Assembly: GCA_019637755.1 (NCBI GenBank)
Contig: JAHBVC010000001.1
Coordinates: 186,001-250,000 of the forward strand
From: Anaerolineales bacterium
GTDB taxonomy: Bacteria > Chloroflexota > Anaerolineae > Anaerolineales > UBA11579
Length of the DNA stretch: 64,000 bases
Direction of reading: 5' to 3'
In this document: positions 35,047 to 44,303 of the stretch, in pieces
Layout: each line of letters starts with the position of its first letter
Numbering within the stretch: position 1 is the stretch's first letter
Translations under genes and position numbers: made by a program
Notes under the pieces: generated by a model
Told to the model about the DNA's origin: nothing
What the model saw: only the letters and a program-made list of their open reading frames with translations
Databases searched by the model: none

Positions 35047-36468
35047 CTATTGTATGCCCGCTACCTTTAAACCGTCCTGCAGGATGGCTTGTACTTTATC
35101 GGCGTGCGTGGTTTCACAGTACACGCGGATCTTTGGCTCTGTGCCGGAGAAGCGGATCAGCAGCCAGCCGCCATCTTCCAAATTGAACTTGAAGCCATCG
35201 GTCGTATCCAGGCTGGTCACGCCCAAGCCACCGATGGTCTGCGGCTTGGCGGCCAGGATCAGCGCTTCGCGCGCCGCCCGATCGCCCTCAAACAGGCTAT
35301 CGATGCGGTCGTAATAGTGCGCACCCACCTTAGCAAACAGCCAATCGATCAACTCGGTGGGTTTCTTTTTCAGCTTGACCATCAAGTCGAGGATGTACAA
35401 ACCGGCCAGAATGCCATCACGCTCCGGCACGTTGCCGCGGAATGCATACCCGCCCGACTCTTCCCCGCCGATCATGGCGTCTACTTCCATCATCTTGGGC
35501 GCCACATACTTGAAGCCCACGCCGGTGTCGTACACGGGCACATCGTAGAGCTTGCCCAGCTTGTTCAACATCGTAGTGGTGGAGAGCGTCTTGACGATCG
35601 GGCCGCGCTGGCCGCGTACTTCCAGCAGGTAGTACGCTAACAAGCCATAGGCGCGCAGTTGATCAATGAACTGGCCCTTCTCGTCGCCCAGGCCCATGCG
35701 GTCGGCGTCGCCATCCGTGATCAGCAACACATCCGCCTGGTTGGCCAGCGTGGCGGCCAGGCCAGCATCCACATTCGGCTGGATCGGCTCAGGGCGCAGC
35801 ATCTCAGGGTAGATCGGGTTGCGCTGGTTGTGAATTTCGATCACGCGGGTTTTGCCGCCGGCCAGCAGACGCGGGAACCAGCCCGCGCCGTTGCCCCACA
35901 TCGTATCCACCATCACGGTGAAGCCCGCATCCTTGATCGGTTGCAGATCGATCAGATCGTGCAGGTGCTCAATGTATTTCGGCGCCGCATCAAAGAGCTC
36001 GATCAAGCCCTGCGCTTTGGCATCGTCAAAGTCTATACGGGTTACGCCGGCCGCGGTATCCGGAATGGCCTCTTCGATCTCCGCCAGACCTTCAGGATCG
36101 ATGGCGCCGCCGTTTTCGTCGCGTACTTTAAAGCCATTGTCCGTCGGCGGGTTGTGCGAGGCAGTGATGTTGATCGCCCCGCCCGCCTGCTGAGTCAGCA
36201 CAGCATAGGCGATCACCGGGGTTGGCGTGGCTTCCTGCGTCAGCCAGGCTTTGATGCCATTGCCCGCCAGCACCTCGGCCACGGCCGCGGCAAAGTTCTC
36301 GGAGTGAAAGCGCTTGTCATACCCCACCACCACCCCTTTGGCGGTCAGGCCATGATTTTTGATGTAGCTGGCGTAGCCTTGTGCGGCCCGTTGCACCGCA
36401 TCAAATGTATAGTCCTTGGCAATCACCCCGCGCCAACCGTCTGTTCCAAAGCGAATATCCTTGGCCAT
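35047..36468 (-). CDS. Phosphoglucomutase/phosphomannomutase family phosphohexomutase
   Basis: The 473-residue protein contains the phosphoserine loop I-T-A-S-H-N-P-P (S104), the metal loop D-G-D-A-D-R-M-G near 242-249, the sugar-binding G-G-E-E-S-G-G-Y near 332 and the phosphate-binding R-F-S-G-T-E-P-K near the C-terminus. All four domains are complete. It interconverts hexose 1- and 6-phosphates, probably glucose, linking glucokinase and the pentose phosphate enzymes to polysaccharide precursors. Sugar specificity cannot be set from these motifs. Confidence 0.92.
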   Translation of the reverse strand: MAKDIRFGTDGWRGVIAKDYTFDAVQRAAQGYASYIKNHGLTAKGVVVGYDKRFHSENFAAAVAEVLAGNGIKAWLTQEATPTPVIAYAVLTQQAGGAINITASHNPPTDNGFKVRDENGGAIDPEGLAEIEEAIPDTAAGVTRIDFDDAKAQGLIELFDAAPKYIEHLHDLIDLQPIKDAGFTVMVDTMWGNGAGWFPRLLAGGKTRVIEIHNQRNPIYPEMLRPEPIQPNVDAGLAATLANQADVLLITDGDADRMGLGDEKGQFIDQLRAYGLLAYYLLEVRGQRGPIVKTLSTTTMLNKLGKLYDVPVYDTGVGFKYVAPKMMEVDAMIGGEESGGYAFRGNVPERDGILAGLYILDLMVKLKKKPTELIDWLFAKVGAHYYDRIDSLFEGDRAAREALILAAKPQTIGGLGVTSLDTTDGFKFNLEDGGWLLIRFSGTEPKIRVYCETTHADKVQAILQDGLKVAGIQ

Positions 36469-36560
36469 GCAGTATTCCCGTATAAATGTGATTTTTGGTA
36501 CAAGCTGATTATAGCAGAAGGGCCACCCAACTCAAAGCGAGCCGGGCCGTTTCGATAGTT

Positions 36561-36685
36561 TTAGATAGTATCCCGCACGCCGCGCTGCAGCCGCTCGTAG
36601 GCGCATAAGCGGCGCGCATGGGCCAGGCGGGGATTAGCTGACAGCGTGTACGTGAGCAGGTATGAGCTACGAGGCGCTGCTCCGA
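36561..36685 (-). pseudogene. Orphan gene 3' end resembling the C-terminus of the stalk protein
   Basis: On the minus strand a frame ends with R-R-L-C-A-Y-E-R-L-Q-R-G-V-R-D-T-I and a TAA at 36561-36563. The R-R-L-C-A-Y-E-R-L-Q-R-G segment is identical to the end of the protein encoded at 37709-38829, and the DNA (36577-36617 against 37725-37765) is nearly identical. No start or upstream domain is present, so it is a remnant. Confidence 0.6.
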
Positions 36686-36778
36686 TCACTTCTGGGGGTT
36701 GATGTGCTCAATCGCAAACAGCTTGTCATCTGGCATGAGAAGAATGTGAAACAATAGTTTTATCTTTTCGCCATATAA
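36686..36778 (-). pseudogene. Second gene remnant (C-terminal fragment)
   Basis: A minus-strand frame reads K-I-K-L-L-F-H-I-L-L-M-P-D-D-K-L-F-A-I-E-H and ends in TGA at 36686-36688. It looks like a genuine protein end but lacks everything upstream (TGA at 36779-36781). It may instead be a very short ORF starting at the internal ATG. Together with 36561-36685 it fills most of the 350-nt gap. Confidence 0.35.
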
Positions 36779-36779
36779 T
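36774..36779 (+). promoter_or_regulatory. -10 box (TATAAT) of the zinc-ribbon gene with normal leader
   Basis: TATAAT lies 40 nt before the ATG at 36820, and a GGGAGG Shine-Dalgarno is at 36807-36812. This is a classical leadered layout, unlike the leaderless genes nearby. Confidence 0.55.
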
Positions 36780-36819
36780 CATTCAGAATAATTATCAGTA
36801 GCAGGCGGGAGGCCAAGAT

Positions 36820-37698
36820 ATGAAAAACTGCCCATTTTGTGCAGAAGAGATCCAAGACGCAGCGATCGTGTGCAAACACTGCGGGCGTGATTTGCCTGCT
36901 CCTCTGGCAGAAGAAACTCAAATCGTAGACACTAAAGACCGTACGGTGCCTAAGAAGGGTCTGCCGCGCTGGCGAAAAATTGCCATTGGGTTTGTTCTCT
37001 TAAGCGCAATGTGCATGTGCCTGTTTGTAATTTCGCAATCCGGAGAAAATGAACAGGATCAAGAAGCCAAGAATGCGCAGATAGTAGCGCCTTCCTTGAC
37101 CCCTTCACTGGAACCCAGTAGCACCCCAGTGGATCGCAATCTATCCATCCTGATGGATGTGGTTGGGCTGAGCGAGGAGGAGGCTAGCGACGCGTTTGAA
37201 GCGATTAAAAGTGTTGGGTTTGATCGGATTTCAAGCCTAGAATTTGTTATGGATCGAGATGGCCTTCTAGCTTATTCTGCCGATTTTGGCTACACGAATA
37301 GCTTCTCCGTTACTTTCTGGCAAAACAAAGTGTTTGGCATCAGCAACGTGAACACGGTTTTCTACGATGCTGACGCTGGTGGGCCGCTGGACAATATCAA
37401 GAACTACACCCTCGATATCACTGAGCAAGCTACTTTTATGTACCTCACCGAGCAGTATGTCAAGCAGGCATTGCGTTCCCCATCCACTGCAGAGTTCCCT
37501 AGCGGCTTGTTCGCCATAGATCAGTGGGGATTTGGCCGCAAGCGAGACGTTGTCACAGTGCAATCCTACGTAGACGCGCAGAATGGTTTTGGGGCCATGA
37601 TCCGCAGTAACTTTACGGCCCAATTTTCTTATTCGACCGAGGCCTTGCTTTACCTCGAAATTGATGGACAGGCAGTTTACGGGAGCCCACAGCATTAA
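36820..37698 (+). CDS. Zinc-ribbon single-pass membrane protein of unknown function
   Basis: The 292-residue protein starts with a double-CxxC zinc ribbon (C4, C7, C18, C21). One transmembrane helix follows at about residues 52-71, then a Pro/Thr/Ser-rich linker and an extracytoplasmic domain of about 190 residues that I do not recognise. A short N-L-S-I-L-M-D-V-V-G-L-S-E-E-E-A segment begins that domain. The gene is visibly richer in A/T and in AT-ending codons than its neighbours and is flanked by duplicated sequence, which suggests recent insertion. Confidence 0.75.
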   Translation: MKNCPFCAEEIQDAAIVCKHCGRDLPAPLAEETQIVDTKDRTVPKKGLPRWRKIAIGFVLLSAMCMCLFVISQSGENEQDQEAKNAQIVAPSLTPSLEPSSTPVDRNLSILMDVVGLSEEEASDAFEAIKSVGFDRISSLEFVMDRDGLLAYSADFGYTNSFSVTFWQNKVFGISNVNTVFYDADAGGPLDNIKNYTLDITEQATFMYLTEQYVKQALRSPSTAEFPSGLFAIDQWGFGRKRDVVTVQSYVDAQNGFGAMIRSNFTAQFSYSTEALLYLEIDGQAVYGSPQH

Positions 37699-37708
37699 GT
37701 CCTCGCTT

Positions 37709-38829
37709 TTAGATTGGCAAGGATGCGCCGCGCTGCAGCCGCTCGTAGGCGCACAGGCGGCGCACATCTCCCAGCTTGACGGGGCGCCCAAGCGCATCTG
37801 CGATCAGGCGCTGCATGCGCGCCCCGCCCTGCTCCAGCAGCAAGGCCCGGTTGGCTTTGCGGCCCAGCAAGACACAATCCGCCTCGTCCGCTAGGTTGTG
37901 CGCGGGCGCGGGCTGCTCGACCAGTTGGCTCCAGGCGCGCACTAGCCGCTCGCAGTGCGCCGCCCGCGTTGCCAGTGTCTGCGGCGTCACCGCCATCACG
38001 CGCAAGCCGTGCGCCAGGCGCAGCGCCCCCGGCGAGCAAGCGTGCACATAGATGATGCGCAGCTCGGTACCGCTCTCAGCCAGATCGATAATGTCGTGCA
38101 GGCTGCCCAGCAGCACATCGCTTTCGCCGCGCACAAACTGGGCTGCGGCGCGCCCCATCGAGCCGCGCGGCTTGATGCGCAGCGCCAGGCGCTGCCGCGT
38201 CGCCAAGCCCAGCGCCTGCAGACGGCGCAGCCCCTGCTCTTCGCTGGCCAGCACCGGGCTGACCCGCAAGCGCGCCGGTGTGGCTACGATCAGCCAGCCT
38301 GGGGCGCCCAACGCCACCAGCGAGAGCAGCAGCCAGGGCAGATAGCCCAACCAACCGCCGCTGCTGGCACTGGCCAGGCCCACGCGGGCTTGCTGAAAGC
38401 GGAAACTGATCGCGGTAGGCGCCGCCGCCTGGGCGCCCACCACGATCGCCGCTGAGGGGGTAGCCGCGCCCTCGCCGGGCAGCGCGGTTGTGCTGGGCGT
38501 AGCAGTGAACGCGTTTGGCGTCAGCGTGGGTTGGCGCGGCACGGGCGTGGCTGTGTTAAGCGGCGCCGCTGAGGCGGAAAGCAGGATCGAGCTGAGCGTA
38601 GCAGTGGGCGTGGCACTCGGCCCGGACAGGCTCGTGCTGCTGGGGCTAGCGCTGAGCAGCGGGGTGGCACTGGCGGCATGCGTAGCCGTGCTGGCCAGCG
38701 TGCTGCTGGGCGCGGCGCTGGCGGTGGGGCCAGCCGCCGCCAGCGCTTCCACCGCGTCCACACACAGCAGGCTGAGCAAGCCGGAGCGCAGACGTACATA
38801 GCGGTACGGGCTGGGCGCGGCGGGATAGG
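37709..38829 (-). pseudogene. 3' part of the frameshifted stalk protein (TM and cytoplasmic domain)
   Basis: This frame continues the third copy of the surface domain ([13 protein letters not shown]) after a frameshift near 38828-38833. It then encodes an Ala/Ser/Thr/Pro linker, one transmembrane helix (L-P-W-L-L-L-S-L-V-A-L-G-A-P-G-W-L) and a cytoplasmic domain of about 200 residues ending R-R-L-C-A-Y-E-R-L-Q-R-G. That domain has no family I can name. Without the upstream signal peptide this part would not be exported as expected. An ATG-like start at 38779 is probably incidental. The last 12 conserved residues also occur in the remnant at 36561. Confidence 0.7.
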
Positions 38830-39715
38830 CTAGGTGGCCTGCGTATCACCCAGCACCAATTGCAGCAGCGGCGCTGGCGCAGTGGCCAAGACGTTTTGCG
38901 CCGCATCCAAAAACTCCACGCTGGGCAGCAGGGCTGCGCCAATCCCGAGCACATCGCCCTGGTAATAGACGCGCAGATCTGCCTGCCCTTCCTCGCCCAC
39001 GCCCATATCCAAAGTCAGCGTCGCATCGAGCAACAGCGTGCCGAGCAAACTGGCGCATTGGCCGTCTGGCGCGCCGAGCGCACCTGCGGCGTTGCTCACC
39101 ACCCCGGCCGTGCTAGATACAAAATCAGCATGTACGTCAATGGGATTGCTGGTAGCGCTGGGCGCCAGGGTGAGCGTGGCGCTGGCCGTAGCCGTCGGCG
39201 AGGGGCTGGCCGTTGGCGAGGGGCTGGCCGTCGGCGAAAGGCTGGCCGTTGGCGAAGCGGTTAGCGTGAGCGTGGGGCTGGGGGTCAGCGAAGCGGTCGG
39301 TGAGAGCGTAAGCGAAGCCGTTGCCGTGGGGGCGATGTAGGCCAGCGCTTCCACCGCGTCCACACACAGCAGGCTGAGCAAGCCGGAGCGCAGACGTACA
39401 TAGCGGTACGGGCTGGGCGCGGCGGGATAGGTGTAGGTGGCCTGCGTATCACCCAGCACCAATTGCAGCAGCGGCGCCGGCGCAGTGGCCAAGACGTTTT
39501 GCGCCGCATCCAAAAACTCTACGCTGGGCAGCAAGGCCGCGCCTATGCCGAGCACATCGCCCTGGTAATAGACGCGTAGGTTGCCTTGCCCTTCTTCGCC
39601 AGCGCCCATATCCAGGGTCAGGGTGGCATCCAACAGCACCGTGCCGAGCAAACTAGCACATTGGCCCTCAGGCGCCCCCAGCGCACCTGCCGGATTGCTC
39701 ACCGTGCCGGCGCTG
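38743..39715. repeat. Tandem near-identical duplication of a surface-domain coding unit
   Basis: About 370 nt at 38743-39114 and 39345-39715 are almost identical, offset by about 600 nt. Both encode G-A-L-G-A-P[10 protein letters not shown] and V-D-A-V-E-A-L-A. The low divergence indicates a recent duplication. The left copy carries the 1-nt loss that causes the frameshift. Confidence 0.88.
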
Positions 39716-40794
39716 CTCACCACCGCATTGGCGAATTCGGCCGCCGCGGGCAGCGTAGGTGTTTCGCTTGGCGTCAGCGTCGGCGTGTCGCTTGGCGTCA
39801 GCGTCGGTGTTTCGCTTGGCGTCAGCGTCGGCGTGTCGCTGGGCGTCAGCGTCGGCGTTTCGCTGGGCGTAAGCGTCGGTGTGTCGCTTGGAGTCAGTGT
39901 TGGCGTATCGCTCGGGGTCAGTGTGGGCGTGTCGCTTGGCGTCAACGTCGGTGTGTAGCTTGGAGTCAGTGTTGGAGTTTCACTCGGCGTCAGTGTCGGC
40001 GTGTCGCTTGGAGTCAATGTTGGTGTTTCGCTTGGCGTCAGCGTCGGAGTGTCGCTTGGCGTCAAAGTCGGTGTTTCGCTGGGCGTGGGCGTCGGCGTGT
40101 CACTTGGCGTCAGCGTTGGCGTCTGGCTCGGAGTCAGTGTTGGAGTTTCACTTGGCGTCAGTGTCGGTGTTTCGCTCGGCGTCAGCGTCGGTGTGTCGCT
40201 TGGAGTCAGCGTCGGCGTGTCGCTAGCCGTTGGCGATGGAGTCAGCGAAGGCGTCAGCGACGGAGTAAAAGTTAAGCTCGGCGTATAGGTGGGAGTGACA
40301 TAGTTCAACGCTTCCACCCCATCCAGCCCCAACCCCAAGCCCAGCCCCACTGAAATACGCACATAACGGTACGGGGTAGCCCCGCTGTACGGCACCGTGA
40401 CCGAAGAGGAGAGCAAGTCCAGCAAGATCACCTGGGTAGCCAATACATTCTGGCTGGCATCCAGAAAACTCACCGTGGTGCTCACGCCGACCAAAATGTT
40501 GTAGTGGATGCGCAAGGGGCCGCTACCCTCCTCCCCCGCGCCCATATCCAACACGACCTGTGAAGAAGCCAAAATGCTTATTGGCGCAGCGGAGCGCACC
40601 CCGTCCGGCGCGCCGAGGGCATTGCTGGCATTGTTGAAATTACTAGAAGAAAGCACCGCGTCGGCATACGGATCCGGCGGCGGGGCGGCCTGGGCCACCA
40701 GCACCGCCCACAGCAAAGCCGCCCCTGCCAACAGGGTCCCTAACAACGTCTGCTGCAAAACGTGCTGCGTAGACGGTCTTAACACCTTCCGCAC
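38830..40794 (-). CDS. Exported Thr/Pro-stalk surface protein, 5' part (truncated by frameshift)
   Basis: The 654-residue frame starts with a signal peptide (about residues 1-36, cleavage after A-Q-A). A beta-sandwich-like domain (about 40-165) follows, with D-M-G-A-G-E-E-G and Y-R-Y-V-R-I. Next come about 20 octapeptide repeats x-T-P-T-L-T-P-S, a second copy of the domain, a Ser/Thr/Pro linker, and most of a third copy. It stops at TAG 38830-38832, where copy 2 reads on. The domain resembles carbohydrate-binding or adhesion modules, but that is inference. It was probably one gene with 37709-38829, anchored in the membrane. Confidence 0.8.
   Translation of the reverse strand: MRKVLRPSTQHVLQQTLLGTLLAGAALLWAVLVAQAAPPPDPYADAVLSSSNFNNASNALGAPDGVRSAAPISILASSQVVLDMGAGEEGSGPLRIHYNILVGVSTTVSFLDASQNVLATQVILLDLLSSSVTVPYSGATPYRYVRISVGLGLGLGLDGVEALNYVTPTYTPSLTFTPSLTPSLTPSPTASDTPTLTPSDTPTLTPSETPTLTPSETPTLTPSQTPTLTPSDTPTPTPSETPTLTPSDTPTLTPSETPTLTPSDTPTLTPSETPTLTPSYTPTLTPSDTPTLTPSDTPTLTPSDTPTLTPSETPTLTPSDTPTLTPSETPTLTPSDTPTLTPSETPTLPAAAEFANAVVSSAGTVSNPAGALGAPEGQCASLLGTVLLDATLTLDMGAGEEGQGNLRVYYQGDVLGIGAALLPSVEFLDAAQNVLATAPAPLLQLVLGDTQATYTYPAAPSPYRYVRLRSGLLSLLCVDAVEALAYIAPTATASLTLSPTASLTPSPTLTLTASPTASLSPTASPSPTASPSPTATASATLTLAPSATSNPIDVHADFVSSTAGVVSNAAGALGAPDGQCASLLGTLLLDATLTLDMGVGEEGQADLRVYYQGDVLGIGAALLPSVEFLDAAQNVLATAPAPLLQLVLGDTQAT
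39757..40254 (-). repeat. 24-nt coding repeat encoding (D/E)TPTLTPS, about 20 units
   Basis: The minus strand repeats an octapeptide x-T-P-T-L-T-P-S, where x is D, E, Q or Y, about 20 times without gaps. Units differ mainly at silent positions and at the x codon. The block forms a probably O-glycosylated, extended stalk. Plus-strand frames over it are repetitive shadows. Confidence 0.93.
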
Positions 40795-40965
40795 TCCTAT
40801 ATGGCGGATCGAGCCTTGGTGCTTCTATTCACTTATTTACAATGGCGATGGCCCTCCAGGACAGCTTCGTCCCCACAATGTACTAGAAGCTTAAAAACTC
40901 TAGCATCTCTCAGCCCCAGTTGGGCTTTCAATTACGCAAGCTCGCCGCGCCGCAACGCTTTGCCG

Positions 40966-40971
40966 TATACT
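40966..40971 (+). promoter_or_regulatory. -10 box (TATACT) of the GT39-like gene, leaderless type
   Basis: TATACT ends 7 nt before the ATG at 40979. Confidence 0.63.
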
Positions 40972-40978
40972 CCCCGCC

Positions 40979-43024
40979 ATGCCCGCCGCTCCCGCCCCGC
41001 GCCGCCCGGCCGCCCCTCGCCGCCCCTCCGCCCCGCGCCCCAGCTTGGGCCAGCGCCTGCGCACTGCCTACGCCGGCCCCGCCGCCGCACGCCTGGCCTT
41101 CGGGCTGATGCTATTCGCAATCGTGGCGGTGCGCTTTTGGAACCTAGACGGCTTACAAAGTGAAGTTTTCGGCGATATCAGCACGGCTACCATCTACGTG
41201 CGCGATGTGCTCAGCGGAACATGGCCCTTTTACATCCCGCTCAGCACCGGGCCACTGTTCCACTATCTGGCTGCGCCCGCGGCCCTGCTGCTGGGCCTCA
41301 ATTACCTTAGCCTCAAAATCAGCTCGGTGCTGATCAGCCTGGCCGCCCTGGGCTTCACCTATTTGCTGGCGCGCCGCCTGCTGGGGGCGCGTTTCGCCAC
41401 GTTGGCCACCTTCATCGCCGGCATCTCCTTCTGGCTGCTGATCCACAGCCGCCTGGGCAACGTACCCATCGTGGTGCCACTGCTCGCCGCAGCCTTGGGC
41501 TGGCTGCTGGTCAGCTACCAGCAGCAGCCGCAGCCGCGCTGGCTGTATTGGGCAGCGTTCGTCTCCATCCTGGGCCTCTACACCTATCCGGGCGCCTACC
41601 TGCTACCGGCGGCGCTGCTGGCCTGCATGCTGCTCTGGCACTTCCGCACGCCGCGCCCCAGCGCCGCATTGTGGCTGCGCGTGCTGGCGCTCCTGTTCGT
41701 GCTGGCGCTGCCCTACGTCTGGATCGTGTCGCAAAATACCGTGGCGTTCAGTTCCGAGGGCTACCTGGGTGGCAAATTCGCCACCAGCGCGCAGGCCTTA
41801 TGGCAATTGGCGCAGAATGCGATCAAGGCCTTCGCCGCCTATAACTTCAAAGGCGATAGCATCAGCCGCGTCAACATCGCCGGCCGCCCACACCTCGATG
41901 CGCTCAGTGGCGTGCTCTTCCTGCTCGGCATCCTGTTCTGGCTGCGCCAGCCGCGCCGCACCACGGGCGGCGTGCTGCTGATCCTGTTCGTGATGCTACA
42001 CATCCCCTCAATGCTGGTGGTGGCCAACAGTCAAGAGGTGCCCAGTGCCACGCGCACGCTGGGCGCCGCGCCGCTGGCCTATCTCTTCGTAGCCAGCGGC
42101 CTGTGGCAACTGGCCGCCGGGTGGCCACGCCGTTGGCCCCTGGTCTGGCGCCACCTGGCGCTGGGCGCGCTGCTGGCCGCAATCAGCGTGCTCAACCTGG
42201 TGGGTTACTTCGGCGCCTACATTCACGGCCTGCCCTACCAAAATACACCGATCGCTCGCCACATTACCCAACTGGCAGACCTGTTGCCCGCTGATACGCA
42301 GGTTTATCTGGTGGGCTGCTGTTGGGAAGGCAGCATGCCTGAGCCGATCAGCATTGCTGATGAGATCGCCCGCCCGGAAAACTTCCACCCCTTGCAAGCC
42401 GAAGCCTTGGATTGCCGCGCCCTGGAGGCCAGCCTGCAAGGCCCAGCCGTGGTCTTCTGGAGCTTTCACACGCCCCTGCCCGCGCCGCAACTCGCCGCTT
42501 GCGCCGAACGCTTCCCCGCCCAGCTCTATACCAGCCCGGCCGGCCTGCCGATGTTTTATGCCGCCACGGTCCAGGGCCTGCCTATTATCGTGCCCGTGCC
42601 CAACTTGGAAAGCCAATGGTTGCACTGGGAGGATGCGCTAGTGTTGGTGCGCCACTCCGCCCTGGATAGTGGCCGCATCGAAGACCTCTTTGACGGCAAT
42701 TTTGATTCGTTGCTGCGCGGACGCGAAGCCAATCCACTCATCCTGGATTTTGAGTTCGACTCCGCGCGCACGCTCAGCGCCGTGCAGCTCAGCCTGGCCG
42801 GCTTGCGCGAGTTTGAGGTGAACCTGGCGCTCACCTACGCCGACGGCAGCCAGCATACGCAACAAGCGCACTACGCCGATCTGCCATCCGACCCGCGCGT
42901 GACGCTGAGCCTGCCGCCCAGCCAAAGCCCGGTGAGCCGCGTGGAGCTTGCCATTCGCGATCTGGCGCCGCCGCCCACCAATGGGTACCACATCCACGTT
43001 CGTGAGCTGACGCTGCAGCCCTAA
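40979..43024 (+). CDS. GT39-like multispanning membrane glycosyltransferase
   Basis: The 681-residue protein begins with a basic Pro/Arg/Ala segment, then about 11 transmembrane helices. The first external loop contains E-V-F-G-D-I-S-T-A, in the place where ArnT/PMT-type enzymes have an acidic catalytic loop. The C-terminal 250 residues are soluble and probably external. They include a discoidin-like stretch (L-I-L-D-F-E-F-D ... V-S-R-V-E-L-A). Such enzymes move sugars from polyprenyl phosphate to proteins or lipids. The Thr/Pro-stalk protein encoded next door is a plausible acceptor, by proximity only. Confidence 0.82.
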   Translation: MPAAPAPRRPAAPRRPSAPRPSLGQRLRTAYAGPAAARLAFGLMLFAIVAVRFWNLDGLQSEVFGDISTATIYVRDVLSGTWPFYIPLSTGPLFHYLAAPAALLLGLNYLSLKISSVLISLAALGFTYLLARRLLGARFATLATFIAGISFWLLIHSRLGNVPIVVPLLAAALGWLLVSYQQQPQPRWLYWAAFVSILGLYTYPGAYLLPAALLACMLLWHFRTPRPSAALWLRVLALLFVLALPYVWIVSQNTVAFSSEGYLGGKFATSAQALWQLAQNAIKAFAAYNFKGDSISRVNIAGRPHLDALSGVLFLLGILFWLRQPRRTTGGVLLILFVMLHIPSMLVVANSQEVPSATRTLGAAPLAYLFVASGLWQLAAGWPRRWPLVWRHLALGALLAAISVLNLVGYFGAYIHGLPYQNTPIARHITQLADLLPADTQVYLVGCCWEGSMPEPISIADEIARPENFHPLQAEALDCRALEASLQGPAVVFWSFHTPLPAPQLAACAERFPAQLYTSPAGLPMFYAATVQGLPIIVPVPNLESQWLHWEDALVLVRHSALDSGRIEDLFDGNFDSLLRGREANPLILDFEFDSARTLSAVQLSLAGLREFEVNLALTYADGSQHTQQAHYADLPSDPRVTLSLPPSQSPVSRVELAIRDLAPPPTNGYHIHVRELTLQP

Positions 43025-43036
43025 GCCACACCCCGC

Positions 43037-43042
43037 TATAAT
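43037..43042 (+). promoter_or_regulatory. -10 box (TATAAT) of the cysteine desulfurase gene
   Basis: TATAAT ends 7 nt before the ATG at 43050, with no room for a Shine-Dalgarno sequence. Confidence 0.7.
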
Positions 43043-43049
43043 CAGCGCC

Positions 43050-44234
43050 ATGGCCGCGCCTACGCGCATCTATTTCGATCACGCCGCCACCACACCGCTC
43101 GATCCGCAGGTGTGGGCCGCGATGCAGCCCTACTTCACTGAAGAGTTTGGCAACCCGGCCTCGGTGCACAGCTACGGCCAGCGCGCCGAAGCCGCACTGG
43201 AGGATGCCCGCGGCCAACTGGCCGCCCAGTTGGGCTGCGAGCCCGAAGAATTGCTGTTCACCTCCGGCGGCACCGAGAGCAACAATCTGGCGCTGCGCGG
43301 CGCGGCCCTGGCGGCGCGCCAACAGCGCGGCGCCCACCAGCTCCTGGTTAGCCCGGTGGAGCATCCCGCGGTGGCGCGCACGGCCGAGCAGCTGGCCGCG
43401 GAGTTCGGCTTCGAATGCGTCTGGCTGCCGGTGGATCGCTACGGGCGCGTGGCGCCCCAGGCCGTCGCCCGCCAGCTCGGCCCGCAGACCGCCCTGGTCT
43501 CGGTGATCCTGGCCAATAACGAGATCGGCACGCTCAACCCCATTCCCGAGATCGCCGCCATTTGCCGCGAGCATGGCGTGCCACTGCATAGCGATGCGGT
43601 GCAGGCCCCGGCGATGCTGGCGCTACACCTGGCCGAGCTGGGCGTCGATCTGCTCAGCCTGGGCGCGCATAAGCTCTACGGCCCCAAAGGGGTCGGCGCG
43701 CTCTACGTGCGCCGCGGCACGCCGCTGCTGCCCATCCAAACCGGCGGCAGCCACGAAGCCGGCCGCCGCGCCGGCACGCCCAACGTACCCTATATCGCCG
43801 GCATGGCCGCCGCCTATGCCCTGGCGGATGCTGAGCGCAGCCAGGTGCAGCCTCATCTACTGGCGCTGCGCGAGCGCATCATCAGCGCGGTGCTCGAGAG
43901 CATTCCTGAAAGCCAGCTGACCGGCCACCCCAGCGAACGCCTGGCTAACCATGCCAGCTTCGTTTTCCGTGGCGTGGATGGCAATGCCTTGCTGATGCTG
44001 CTGGACGATGCCGGCTTTGCCTGCTCGTCCGGCTCGGCGTGCAAAACCGGTGACCCGCAGCCCAGCGAAGTCTTGCTGGCGATTGGGCTGACCCCCGAGT
44101 GGGCCGGCGGCTCGCTGCGCATCACGCTGGGCAAGCACAGCCGCGCCGCCGAAGTAGACGCGCTGCTGGCGGCGCTGCCCAGCCTGGTCGAGCGCGCCCG
44201 CGCCCTGGAAGGAGCCCACCGTGAGCCGCGCTAG
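43050..44234 (+). CDS. Cysteine desulfurase (IscS/NifS family)
   Basis: The 394-residue PLP enzyme has D-H-A-A-T-T-P-L at residues 8-15, G-G-T-E-S-N-N for PLP, L-G-A-H-K-L-Y-G-P-K-G with the PLP Lys near 207, and S-S-G-S-A-C-K with the catalytic Cys near 330 in a long flexible loop. It takes sulfur from cysteine for tRNA thiolation or Fe-S clusters. The MnmA gene follows after 69 nt, so sulfur delivery to tRNA 2-thiouridine is the likely local job. Confidence 0.95.
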   Translation: MAAPTRIYFDHAATTPLDPQVWAAMQPYFTEEFGNPASVHSYGQRAEAALEDARGQLAAQLGCEPEELLFTSGGTESNNLALRGAALAARQQRGAHQLLVSPVEHPAVARTAEQLAAEFGFECVWLPVDRYGRVAPQAVARQLGPQTALVSVILANNEIGTLNPIPEIAAICREHGVPLHSDAVQAPAMLALHLAELGVDLLSLGAHKLYGPKGVGALYVRRGTPLLPIQTGGSHEAGRRAGTPNVPYIAGMAAAYALADAERSQVQPHLLALRERIISAVLESIPESQLTGHPSERLANHASFVFRGVDGNALLMLLDDAGFACSSGSACKTGDPQPSEVLLAIGLTPEWAGGSLRITLGKHSRAAEVDALLAALPSLVERARALEGAHREPR

Positions 44235-44303
44235 CGCCGGGCCGCAGCCCGCTGCGCCCGAAGCCTCGGTTGTCTGCGTTCAACTGTGGCGGATGGTGGT
44301 TGC

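Noticed and set aside
39757-40254. CRISPR array
   Set aside because: The 24-nt units follow each other without spacers and encode an octapeptide in frame; no cas genes are present.
39586-40275. Plus-strand repetitive frames over the stalk repeats
   Set aside because: They are translations of the 24-nt repeats on the wrong strand; only the minus strand gives a signal peptide and domains.
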